The position numbers were made by a program, and so were the translations under genes. The notes under the pieces are model-generated. The model was given only the letters and a program-made list of their open reading frames with translations. It was not told the DNA's origin and searched no databases. A stretch of DNA of 64,000 nucleotides from contig CM028132.1 of assembly GCA_016271365.2 (NCBI GenBank), positions 1,184,435,001 to 1,184,499,000 on the forward strand, read 5' to 3'. Within the stretch, counting starts at the first letter, position 1. Every line of letters begins with the position of its first letter. The stretch comes from Neoceratodus forsteri. Taxonomy: Eukaryota; Chordata; Ceratodontiformes; Ceratodontidae. Shown piece by piece: positions 32,801 to 42,989 of the stretch.

Positions 32801-34200
32801 ATGACGGGTAGCCAAGGCCCCTCTTTGGTGCTAGTCCCTGGTAATTTTCCCCAGTTCCCCCATCCTCTCAAGGGCCCTGCTACATAGAGTGACTTAGTGC
32901 AGCCAAGCAAAATTTTGATAACTACAGCCTCACCCCAAAAGCTATCAAGGTTAACTTCATCAACAGGGGAGACATTTAAGGAGGCGTTGATATAGATTTT
33001 ACCCTTCCCCCCTTTTTCCCAGACCTGTCTCTCCTGAAAGTAGTATAGTTAACTAGTTCTGCTTCGTGGTCCATGACTTGCGGCTTCAGCCAGGTCTTGG
33101 ATAGTGCCAAGATGTCAGGTTTATAGATATACAGCCAGCTTTCCAATTCAACATTTTGGATCTTAGACTATTTACATTTAGGTGGACCAGATTCAGGCCT
33201 CTAGTATTAGCCCAGGCTGTGTCAATAGGGGAGCAGATCTTATGGTTAGAGAGGGCAGGGCTAGGATTAGACTCAATATCTGAAGACAGTGCAATACTGA
33301 TAGCTGGTAGGAGCCAGAGTGGTATTTTTACACATAGCCAGAGGTCAGGCCTCCTGGCATACTTCATGGAAGAAAGTAATTTGTAGAAATGTCCACTCCT
33401 GTGTATGCCATGTAGGAGCAATAGAAAGAGGTTACAGTCCCGTGCAAGGTGGGGAGGAGGGATCCAGACATGGACCTTTTTCAGGGTAGACGCATTGAGC
33501 CCAAGTAGCAAATGATCTCTGCTAAGGAGAAGTAGGACATAGGAAGAGGCAGCAACCAGGTTTTTCATGGTCATAGCTGGCTTGGTAACCTGCTCAGATG
33601 AGCTATAAGGGACAGGAGCAAGCACAAAGGGCCTAGTAGCTGCAAGAATAGCCAATAAACAATGTAGTAGGCATCCAGTGGGAAACACCCCACCTAACAT
33701 AGTGGCAGAGAAAGGCACTTGCTAGTTTCAGGCAAGAGCTAGCAGAACCAGTATCACATGAGCCTTGGATTGGGAGTTACCAGGTAACCCAATATGCTGT
33801 GACGGTAAGGGCCATTCAGTACAGCAGTTCAGTAGCAGTGTAAAGGCACCCTTACAGGTAAGTGCGAGCCCCCTCCCCATGTCTAGGGTTATGGTGGTAA
33901 ATGTCCTAGGGAGGGGGGCACTATACAGCATAAAGAGTCCACATACCTGATCGACCTGGCTTATCAGACCTGATGAGGATGGGTTGCCCTCAGACAGCTG
34001 GGTACAGAGCTGGACAACAGGAGAGCTGGAGATGCTGGTCTTTACCTGCCTGGCCTTGCCATCTTCACCTCACAGGCCTTTATAGGCAGTCTTCATCAGG
34101 CAGGCCTCTTGATGTCTTCCTCCTCTGTCCCAAAGACTCCTCGGATGCGCACCCTGAAACACAGGCTAGAGGCTGGGTTGTGGAGGCAGAACTCTTTTAG
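29838..34200 (-). mobile_element. L2-like LINE, near full length (copy A)
   Basis: Minus-strand LINE with its 3' tail at 29,838-29,900 (reverse complement contains CAGTTACCAAACTTCAATAA), a 3' UTR to 30,190, ORF2 at 30,193-33,718 and a probable 5' UTR to about 34,200. Motif wording (YADDVVL, GGVPQGSILGP) and the NPSP motif before the endonuclease place it in the L2/Jockey group and separate it from the CR1 copies here. Confidence 0.8.
30193..33718 (-). pseudogene. L2-like ORF2: 2A-like motif, endonuclease, reverse transcriptase (broken, copy A)
   Basis: The N-terminus (33,086-33,718) has a hydrophobic start, then SSDIESNPSP, then GLNLVHLNVNSLRSK, the beginning of the APE-type endonuclease. 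Endonuclease pieces follow near 32,500 (ELILLGDFSLNW). The RT begins in 31,219-31,893 with GAAGFDNI, ENYHPISLPSPLAKV and motif A FFIDLMKAFDLVDHSLL. Motif B GGVPQGSILGP (about 31,170) and motif C LILYADDVVL (31,072-31,105) are intact. The C-terminal part lies at 30,193-30,750, ending LWNSLLAELQ then KTYLLK. Frameshifts between segments inactivate it. Confidence 0.82.
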
Positions 34201-34557
34201 CAGCAAAACCATCTATCAAAAAACTAGGTTAAACACCAGAACTGCGGAATGAGGGATCCCATTTAATGAACAGTGTAATAAGGGGTGTTACCTGGGATCT
34301 TGTAGGGGATATAAACACTTTATCATAGCCCAGGATGTGCAGCTTAACACAGCAGACTGATTGTGCATTTATTGGTAGGATTACTGTGAGAGGTGCATTC
34401 AAACATAACACAGGATGAAAATAAAGCAACAGAAAATAATACCTAGCTCTTTGTTGAGCGCTAACTACACAGTGAACTTTTGTTCCCTCTCTATAACCCA
34501 GGTAGCTAAGCTGTTTCCTGGGACATACAAACAAAATTAGCACAGAGTCTCTTGTTC
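34201..34557. other. Gene-free stretch before solo LTR
   Basis: No coding domain. It may be the far 5' part of L2-A or an older repeat that was split by the solo LTR, since 36,279-36,666 has a similar base composition. I see no clear family. Confidence 0.3.
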
Positions 34558-34561
34558 TAAG

Positions 34562-36274
34562 TGTAACCCCTAGATGGCGCTATCCCAGGGGCTACTACCC
34601 CTGCCTGATTTGCCACTAACAGGTTGAGGGGCCTGGATCCAATGGCGGGTGCCTCCACCCAGAGGTCAGGGTTTGCAATAGTTAAACTAACTTGGTCACA
34701 GCCCTCTGGGACACTGCAACCCCCCTTTCTTCCCACTAGTGGCCCACACAATATATTAGAATTACCTTCACAGTATACACTTACACCCCAGGGCTGGTTC
34801 AGGCACTGGGACCTCCTGTAAATAAGATACAGTGCAACAATCACAGTACAATACTTTAACATAGACAAATACCTCAGGCAGTATAACTTTGCTGAAACAA
34901 GCAGCTCTGATTTATTTAGGGGAATATAACAAGAACAGGGGAAATCAGGTTAATTAGCTTATCACTTTACTATTCACTTTGGCTCTGAGGCACAGGTCTA
35001 TCCCTACCAGTTACTGTCCCTGGGTACCCAAGCCCTAGTGGCTAGTCCAAACCATGGCAGCTGGTAGGGGCCCTTTCACACAGAGAAAAGAAAAATTAGT
35101 TTAAACAGTCAGTAGTACAGTGATTCCATTTGGATTTAATGTGGCAGTTCAACAGGGAGCGACCCTGAATTAGCACTCACGACCTCCAAACAAGATAGGG
35201 TCCTTCAACGTCAGCAGGGCTACTCTTGAGCTCCAAGAGACTCCTCACACATTTATATGGTAAACAGTCACAGACAAAAGTCACTTAATGGCAGCAGGAT
35301 TCACTTGAGGTACACAAGCCTCCTCACACATTTATATGGTAAAAAAGAAAGTATTATACCAGGCAGGCTGCTTCTCTATCCCGATCGCAATTACTGCACA
35401 ATACCCGGGAGAACACACAGCAGATTCAGTTCCTGACAGATCGAGTGCAATTCAGCAATTTCTCCAGTCTTCACAGGGTGAGCCTGGTTTCTACTCTTCA
35501 GATATCCTTTGATTTCTTCACAGGACTGATTCAGTCCTAACAAGCAGTTACACAAGCTGCAGACCGGAACTCTGACCTTACACATGTTTTTGATTCAAAC
35601 TGTGCACTGAAGGACACAGGGTTCCTTTCCCCTTCACTGCCAGAGCTAAAACTGAAACTCCAACAGACAAAACTGGCACTTCCTTTGAGTTCCTCCCAGT
35701 TCTTGACTGGATTGGCTGTCACTCACAATAGACTGCTGCTGTTGGTCCAAAAGGCCCAAGTCTAAACTACATCTTCCAGAGTCACTGCCCATACAATCCT
35801 CTTGTGGCTGGCTCAGATTATGAGTCCAAGTTCTGATTCGTCCAAGGCACCATTTTAGAGCTAGCTAACTCCACACTGATTGGTCCAGTTCAGCAGTTCA
35901 AAACCAGAATGGGAACTAGGCAGACACAGTTCTGACTGCAAAGAAAGCAGGTTAGACAAACTGTAATTTCATTATTACTGTAAATGATTTCTGGCAAACA
36001 GTTACATCTTTCAGATAGGTTCCCTTTGCACTCCTAGTGACTGCAAAATGGAGTGAATTGGCAGCAGCTCGAGTGGTACTCAAACAGAGAAGCACACAGT
36101 CCCCCCATACAAACTAATTATGTCTGCAAGCAGACAGCTCTTAAAGAGACAGTACCAGAGGCTCTAAAAACACTCACTGATAAATGGCTTAAACGTCAAA
36201 CACCATTCAGGCTTGGAGCATTCAAGCAAGCTCCTGGAAGTCTTTTGGGAACCCCCATTTGCAGGGGGGTTACA
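34562..36274 (-). mobile_element. Solo LTR, same family as 26.8-29.2 kb
   Basis: A 1,713 bp LTR with inverted ends (TGTAACCCC and GGGGTTACA) and a 4 bp TAAG duplication at 34,558-34,561 and 36,275-36,278. It shares the TAACCCCTAG start, the GGTTGAGGGGCCTG block and the ACAGCCCT-GG-ACACTG block with the LTR at 26,819. A solo LTR arises when recombination between the two LTRs removes the interior. Orientation follows from the tRNA-Thr primer site of the related copy. Confidence 0.82.
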
Positions 36275-36278
36275 TAAG

Positions 36279-36666
36279 TTTCAAAGGAAAATTATTTACC
36301 AGTCTCAGGTTTTCAGCCAGTCCAAAGTCAGAATTCAATTAATTCTTGCAGGCTAAACAAAAGGTTCCAAACCAGGCAGTCAGTTGATTCACAGTTCTCT
36401 CTTTCCAAAGTAAAATCCTTCTGCAAATGTTCTCCAGCCAGGCTCCAGGTCTGTTCCTAATCAGGTACTGAGACACAAGCAATTGTTTGAGCCCTCTTTT
36501 ATGCAGGCAATCACTCTCCTGCACCTGCTCTTAATCAAGTACTTAGCTCTGTGAAGTTGTGGTGCAATGCCTTCTGGGACTTGTAGTGTATGCACCACAC
36601 TTTGTAGTCCTGGCAGAGAGAAAATGGAACATACGTGCTGGGAGGTAACGCCCTTCCACAACTTTA
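36279..36666. other. Gene-free stretch between solo LTR and hAT MITE
   Basis: No coding domain. It has an imperfect stem GTGGTGCA / TGCACCAC around CTTCTGGGACTTGTAGT at 36,557-36,600, a phrase common in vertebrate LTRs. It may be a remnant of another LTR. Confidence 0.3.
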
Positions 36667-36674
36667 CCCAATGC

Positions 36675-36962
36675 CATACCTCTCAACCTTTTCTCCCCCA
36701 AATGTGGAACATTGCCTGTTAAAATGTGGAATACTTAATCAAATCTTTACCTAAGAAGCTCAAAACACTGTTAACATGTTGCATTTATGTTCAGAAAGTC
36801 TGTTACTAATTGAATATTATATTTTTGGCATCATTTACTATGGATATTTGCTTTAAAATGTTGACTTTGAATGTGGAACAAGTCCTCACAATGTGGAACA
36901 GGGAGCTTTTGTGAAGTAAAATGAGGAATGTTCCTCGTAACGTGGTACAGTTGAGAGGTATG
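36675..36962. mobile_element. hAT-type MITE
   Basis: A 288 bp element with perfect 13 bp terminal inverted repeats, CATACCTCTCAAC and GTTGAGAGGTATG, flanked by an exact 8 bp duplication CCCAATGC (36,667-36,674 and 36,963-36,970). An 8 bp duplication with CA-starting termini is the hAT hallmark. There is no transposase. The body repeats the phrase ATGTGGAACA four times in variant form. Confidence 0.88.
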
Positions 36963-36970
36963 CCCAATGC

Positions 36971-37489
36971 CGTGTTACAACAGTTAAAAAACAGGAACAG
37001 TCACTCCATGGAGCAGTACAACATAGTGTAATTTTTCTTGACCGAGGGGTCACATTATTACCTTGGGTTCCTCCAGACTGAGAAAGTCACATTTGAGCAT
37101 AAAGTCCAGGTGGCTGCCTATTTCCAAAGCAGCCAAACAATCCAAATGCAGGCATCTCAACCTGTGGCCGAATCAGGCCCCTAGTCTAAGGCAGCAACTC
37201 TCTCTCTCTCGCTCTCTTCTCTGGCACTTCTTCAGGTCAGAACAGCTGCCCAGCCCACAGCAGCTCTTGAAACAGGCTCAGCATGGGGTACTGAGCCCTG
37301 TACACAACAGCCCTGAGATAGGGTGGCCTGGGACCAGAAAAGCCTCTGGAAACCTGGTTCCCAATATGCCCCATCCTCCATTCCTCTCCACCACCGTTCT
37401 TTGCCATTCAGGTGCAGAATAAGTGGCCAATTCCTGAGTCTGGCCCCAATGATGGGGCACTAGCACTGATGGCCGCCGCCACATTACTG
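36971..37489. other. Gene-free stretch after hAT MITE
   Basis: No coding domain. A short CT-rich microsatellite lies at 37,198-37,222. Nothing else recognised. Confidence 0.35.
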
Positions 37490-37492
37490 CCT

Positions 37493-40400
37493 CTACTGGT
37501 CCCACACAACTATTACCTGGGGAAACACATGACACAGAGCTCTAGAAGTGATTTTTTTGGCAAGTAAACAGGTTTGGTAGCACCGGCGTTCCTCAAAGGT
37601 GAGTAGGTTGGCAGTGGAGTAGAGCAGGCAAGTGTGTGTGTGGCTCAGTGCACCAGTCAGGAGTCTGCAGGCCTTGTTGATTGGGGTCTGGATTTTGGTC
37701 AGGGCAGTGTTGTCTGCCGTGGCGTAGACGGGTAGGCTGTAGTCCACTAATGACAGGATGGAGGAGGTGATGGCCAGCCAGAGGGCAGCTTGGGGGAGGC
37801 AATCTCTATGTTGATAAAGAAGGCCTATCCGAGAGTTTATAGCTGAGGACAGGGTATTGATGTGGGTGTGGAAGGTGAGAGCTGAGTCAAAGGTGACGCT
37901 CAGGTATTTGTAGGAGAACACCTGCTCAAGAGGGTGTAGAGTACTGGGAGAATGAAGAGGGGGGCATTTTTGGCCTTGTTCTAGTGATGGGAAAAGAGCA
38001 TCAATTTGGTCTTTTGGAGGTTAATGACCAGTCGATGGGCAAGGAACCACTTTTCGGCTTGGTTGAATGTATGCTGAAGGGATTCCTGGAGTGAGGCGGG
38101 GTCAGGATGGGAGGCAAAGAGGACTGCATCGTCGGCATAGAGGAGCATTTTGCCTGAGCAGGAGCTAGGGAGAGTGTTGAGAAAGAGGCTGAAAAGTATG
38201 GGGCCTAAGATGGAACCCTGGGGGACCCCGGAGCAAACAGGCCGGTGTTGGACAGGGAGCCGTTGAGCTTCACATGCTGGGATCTGGTAGAGAGGTAGCT
38301 GGTGAATCAGGCAAGGGAGCCAGTGGAGAAGCCAAGCTGGTGGAGCGAGTCGAGCAGGAGGGGGTGACAAACAGTGTCAAAGGCCGTGGAGAGGTCAATG
38401 AACACTGCACCAGCAACGCTGCCAGAGTTGAGAGCAGAGTGGAGGTGCTGAGAGAACTGGAGGAGGGCTGTTGTGGTACTGTGTCCTGGGTGGAATCCAT
38501 GTTGTTCAGGGCACATTATGCCATATTTGGCCAGGTACTCAGAGAGTTGAATGGACACTATTTTTTCTAGTGCTTTAAAGAGCGGGGGGAGAATGGAGAT
38601 TGGCCTGTAGTTGTTAGGTGCGGTCCGATCTTCACTCTTCTGGATTAGGGTGATCTCTGCTGTTTTCCAAGCACTGTGAAACTGACTGAGACATAGGGAT
38701 CGGTTTAGCAGGTCAGTAAGGGGGAGCTAGGATAACATCCAAGACTAAGCGTAGGATCCTGGGAGTCTAGGGATCACAGTTTGGGTTGTTGCTAGTGAGG
38801 GTTTTTTGCAGATGTGGCCTGGCTTCATGAGGGGATATGACGCGCAAGTAGAAAGGGGGGCGATCTAGGGCAGGGGGGATAGAGGCAGGGGTTGGGTCAA
38901 AAACGTAGTAGGGGAGGATAGAGCTTAGGTCGGAGAAGGCCATATTGAGGCAATCAGCAATGCGGGGAGCATCAGTAGTGATGGTACTGTCTATAGAAAG
39001 CTGGGATGGTGAGGGGGAGCAGGTCTTCCCATTGAGCTCTTTCATATTGTCCCAGAACGCACGAGCTGAACCCCAAGTGGATGCGAGGGTGGTTTGATAA
39101 TATTCGGCCTTAGCCTGTCTAATAGCCCAGATGCACTTATTGTGAGCTGCATTATAGGCTTATCAGCCAATTTGCCTGACTCGATAGCAGTATACCAGAG
39201 ATTATCTCTTTGTTTCAGTTTCTGGGTAAGGGATGGGGAGATCCATGAGGCATTTCATATTTTGGCACAGATTCTGGTAAGGGGGGTGAAAAGGTCACAG
39301 GCCTTGCTGAATGCTTTGGTGAAGTAGGCTAGAGCAGAGTCAATATCTGCGGCATGCAGGATTGGGGACCAGTCAAGCTGAGCTAGATGCAGTTTTAGCT
39401 TCCTGAGGCCCCCGGGGTGAAAGCGCCAGCGCGAGGTGACCTGGGACACTGGTTTCGTTGTGGGGGATGACCAGAGACAGAGGACAGGAGAGTGATCACT
39501 AAGTGAGTCAGTTAGGACATTAATATCCCTGATTTTATGAGGGCGGTTTGACAGAATTACATCTAGGAGGGTGCTAGAGCCACTTGACTGGTTGAGTCTA
39601 GTAGGCAAGATAACTAACTGGGTCATATCTAGGACAGCGAAGGAGTCCCTAGTACGTGAGGCAGTGGTACCAAGCCAGTTGACATTAAGGTCATCTAGGA
39701 TGAGTTGCTCAGCTTTCTGTGGTAGTGTGGCAAGGTAATCAATGAGGGAGTGGAATGCTGGGCTCTGGTCCCTCGGGGGTATGTGTGAGACTGTGAGGAA
39801 GAGTGGGCCCCTGGCTGAGTCAGGGGTGACTTTAAGGGTGAGTGCTTGGACACCAAAACCAAGCTTGGGGGCAGGGAGCACATTACTTAAAAGGGTGTTA
39901 CACATATAGACTGCGCACCTGCCACCACGTTTACCGATTTGGTCTTCCCGGAACAGATTGTAGCCAGAAAGGGAGATAACATAGTCAGGAGTTGTTTTGG
40001 AGAGCCAGATCTCCATTAGTGCTATAATATCAGGTTGGTGTTGTACAACCCAGCTTTGGAGAGTGGCGGATTTCTTTAGGAGGCTGCAAATATTCATAGA
40101 TGCAATGCGGAGGCCAGTTCCAGTGGGGGTGAGGGAGGGCTAGTTGACAATGGACCGGGGTTGGGGTGTATGTTCCCGGAGAGCAGTAGAAGTACAGCAA
40201 TTAATCTGATTAGCAGACTGTGGCAACCAGGACCCTTAGCCAGGTACTGAAGTGAGGTTCTAATAGTGGGGTGCAGGGGATGGGTAGTGTGCAGAGGGTA
40301 GGTATGGCAAGGAAGGGGTGGGACCAGGATGGACCAGAGGGGGAAGGGGGGGGTACTGGTTGGTGGTGGGTGCCGTGGAGTTATAGGAGTGTCCAAGGTG

Positions 40401-40535
40401 GGAGGGGGGCAGTGCCGCTGTGGGGTGATTGAGGGGAGTGAGGCCCAGGGTGGAAGGCAGGGGTGCAAGATGGGGCATGGGCTGAGCTACAAGGGTAACC
40501 ATGAGCAGACTAAGTGTGAGAGCAGTGGTGCCCAT
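37493..40535 (-). pseudogene. L2-like ORF2: NPGP motif, endonuclease, reverse transcriptase (broken, copy B)
   Basis: The N-terminus has a signal-like hydrophobic start (MGTTALTLSLLMVTLVAQ), a Pro-rich stretch and then AVLLLLSGNIHPNPGP at about 40,160-40,200. The endonuclease frame 39,255-40,097 is 280 residues without a stop and keeps DIIALMEIWL (catalytic Glu), LDDLNVNWLG and SLSDHSPVLC. RT pieces: 38,307-38,558 (PEQHGFHPGHSTTTALL, FIDLSTAFDTVCHPLLL) and 37,981-38,370 (GVPQGSILGPILFSLFLN, MLLYADDAVLF). The C-terminal piece 37,493-37,921 ends in a stop. A gap or frameshift between endonuclease and RT (38,570-39,250) and others inactivate it. Confidence 0.85.
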
Positions 40536-40595
40536 TGTTATTTGCTTGTGGAAGTAATAAGGGAAACAGTTGACCTTCTGTGAGGGTGACTGTCA

Positions 40596-40660
40596 CTGTG
40601 GTGTAGTGGTAGTGCTACTGCCTTTGGTGTCAAAGGTACCAGGTTCGAAATCCGGGGGTT
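40596..40660 (+). repeat. tRNA-derived SINE head or tRNA pseudogene
   Basis: A box A-like TGGTGTAGTGG and a box B-like GGTTCGAAATCC sit 46 bases apart, with CCTTTG/CAAAGG between them as an anticodon-arm-like stem. The following 150 bp have no tRNA homology, so it is a SINE head or a promoter captured by the L2-B 5' UTR rather than a functional tRNA gene. Confidence 0.55.
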
Positions 40661-40917
40661 TGGGGCCTTAGTAGAGAGGTTGCTGGGACTGGTGAGTGGG
40701 GCTAAGAGAGGCTGGAAAAGGCTCAGAAGGGGTGAAATAGCGACTCCTAGTGGTCGCACTGGTTAATTAATAAGGCGGGGGGATGAGAGGGGTAGGTGGT
40801 GGAGAAACAGAAGATGAGGGGAGCAGAGTAGGGTGAGGTAGGGTGGTGGAGAGAGGAGCAAAGAGGTACTAGGCAGGAGACTGGATAGTGGAGTAGCTGA
40901 CTGGTCAGGAGTGCCTG

Positions 40918-41647
40918 AGATACATAGATACATAGACAGTGTCGGCAGATAAGGGCCTATGGCCCACCCAGTCTGCCTATTTAAGTTTGTAAGTTCAGCT
41001 TATGTTTTCCAGGAAGTCTGTTGCCCCTTACCCCTGACCTCCAGAATTCCTTTATGTCTATCCCATGCATTCTTAAATCCCGTGATTGTTTCAGCCCCCA
41101 CCACTTCCTCTGGCAGGGTGTTCCACTTGTCCACCACCCGTTCTGTGAAGAAATTCTTCCTCACGCTTCTCTGAATCGTCCTCCTCTCCAACTTCATCCC
41201 ATGCCTCTAGTCCTGGAACATCTTTTTCGCTAAAAATAGTGCATTCCTGCACCCTGTTCCTCCCTGTAAGATACTTGTATGTCTCTATCATATCCCTCTC
41301 CTCCTCTCCTCCAGGGAGTACATGTTCACTGCCTTCAACCTGTCCTCATAGGACTTGTGATGCAATCCATGCACCATCTTTGTTGCCTCCTCTGAACCTT
41401 CTCTACCCTGTCTATGTCCTTACGTAGGTAAGGTCTCCAGAACTGCACAGTGTACCCAGGTGCGGCCTCACTAGTGTCTTGTATAGTGGAATTATGACCT
41501 CCCTTTTCCTGCTGGTGATGCCCCTGCCTATGCATCCCAGCATCCTATTTGCTTTACCTGCTGCCTTGTCACACTGTTTCCCTGCCTTGAGGTCATCAGA
41601 GATGATAACTCCAAGATCCCTTTCCTTTCCTGAGAGTAGTAGAGACA
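40918..41647 (-). mobile_element. CR1 LINE 3' fragment (copy C)
   Basis: The minus strand ends at 40,918 with the ATACATAGATACATAG tail and carries the C-terminal ORF2 region: LGVIISDDLKAGKQCDKAA, LGCIGRGITSRKREVI, FTERVVDKWNTLPEEVVGA and FKNAWDRHKGIL. It is cut inside the post-RT region at 41,647. CCTGAGA occurs next to both ends (40,914; 41,629), a possible target duplication. It interrupts the 5' region of L2-B. Confidence 0.85.
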
Positions 41648-42600
41648 AGGGAGATATGGGGAGGTTGGCACACAGAGAAGGGGAGCTCCCTCAGGTGGTT
41701 GAGGAATATAAGCTGCAAATGGGAAAGTGGGGACTTAGTTCCACAAGGGAACAGGAAGTCATATGACAGGATAAGGAAATAAATTGAGGGTCAGGCTTGG
41801 GTGGGTGAGGCAGTCGACATGCGCAGCACGTTGACGGGCTAACACCCCACACAAAGAAGCCGGCAGGAGAACTCCCTTACCTATTAAGGCACTCGTTGGG
41901 TCCCTTTGCTCCTGGTGGAGCGTAGTGAGCTCCGGTGAAGATTCTGCAGTGGAGGGGGGATCCTGAGGCCTATATGGAGGGGCGAACAAAGGGTTAATTA
42001 GCATGCAGCGGGAAGGCTACCAGTATCGAGACCCCTACTGCGCATGCGCCAAGTGTTGGAGTAGCTATCAGGACTGAGTCCCTGGTGCGCATGCGCGAGG
42101 TCAGGAGGCAAGATGGCGATAGAACGCCAGAAAGGCTATCTGTAACAGGAAGAACACTGCTAAATCAGATATCTAATCCAGTTCAGTCGCTAAACACCCA
42201 ATGTAAATCCCCACCCAGGCTAGAGCAATCCGAGTAACAATAACTAGACAGTGCATGCATTGAGAGTAAATACTTGCTAGAAATATCCAAACAATGCTGT
42301 ATGTGGCCTTAAAGTGTCAGCTGAGATGTAGTAAACTCCCCGGCGAGACGTCCGATGTTCAAATGCAGGGAAACAATCAGTCGCTGTGTGGGGGCATTAA
42401 ATGTCCATCACCCCACACAAAGAAGCCAGCAGGGAGCGGCTGCCTTACCTATTAAGGCACTCGTCAGGTCCCTTTGCTCCTGGCGGAGCGTAGTGAGCTC
42501 CGGTGAAGATTCTGTGGTGGGGGGGGATCCTGAGGCCTATTAAGGCACTCGTCGGGTCCCTTTGCTCCTGGTGAAGCGTAGTGAGCTCCGGTGAAGATAT
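41648..42600 (-). promoter_or_regulatory. Repeated, NRF1/YY1-containing 5' region, probably of L2-B
   Basis: A 131 bp block (41,843-41,973) recurs at 42,409-42,540, followed directly by a 58 bp partial third copy (42,541-42,598). The DNA between has two perfect NRF1-type sites, TGCGCATGCGC at 42,039 and 42,086, and a YY1-type CAAGATGGCG at 42,109. The region is GC-rich and lacks an ORF. Its link to L2-B is inferred because only CR1-C separates them; it could instead be a different element. Confidence 0.5.
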
Positions 42601-42989
42601 AATGTATTTTTTTCCCCTCCTAATCTATGGCCCCCCAAAAACTCCAGAAAAAATGCATCTGGTGCTTGGCCACCCGCCAACCAAGCATCAGGATCCAGTG
42701 GCTGGAGTCGCAAGTCCGAATCCCACCTGGGACCCTTAACCATCCCAACGGGGCAGCAGAGCACTGTGACTCTACAGGTAAGCCCAGTTTATGGGGCTTA
42801 CATAAGTAAGAGAATACAAGGGGGAAAATGTGCATTGATTAAACCAAATAAATGGCAGCAACAAGCCTGAGCAGCTTTTCATTACACACAGTACAGAACT
42901 GGAAAGTAAGGCAGACAGACTACAGACCAGTTTCACAGAACTGCACCAGCACTGATAAAATCGGTTTCCAATCAGGATAAACTGAGCGG
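42601..42989 (+). other. Spacer with possible tRNA-like SINE piece
   Basis: AGTCCGAATCC at about 42,714 is a 9 of 11 match to box B (GGTTCGAATCC), preceded by a possible tRNA body from 42,657. No clear box A or duplication. The rest shows nothing recognisable. Confidence 0.3.

Larger units (their letters stand above)
37490..40917 (-). mobile_element. L2-like LINE (copy B), 3' tail missing
   Basis: Minus-strand LINE with ORF2 at 37,493-40,535 and 5' UTR from 40,536 onward. The 5' region is interrupted by CR1 copy C at 40,918 and probably continues to about 42,600 beyond it. The usual GGTTACCAAAG tail is absent, so the 3' end is truncated. It differs enough from copy A to be a separate L2-like subfamily (YADDAVLF versus YADDVVL). 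Confidence 0.8.

Noticed and set aside
40596..40660. Functional tRNA gene
   Set aside because: Box A and box B are good, but acceptor-stem pairing and the anticodon loop are not convincing, and similar heads occur in SINEs.
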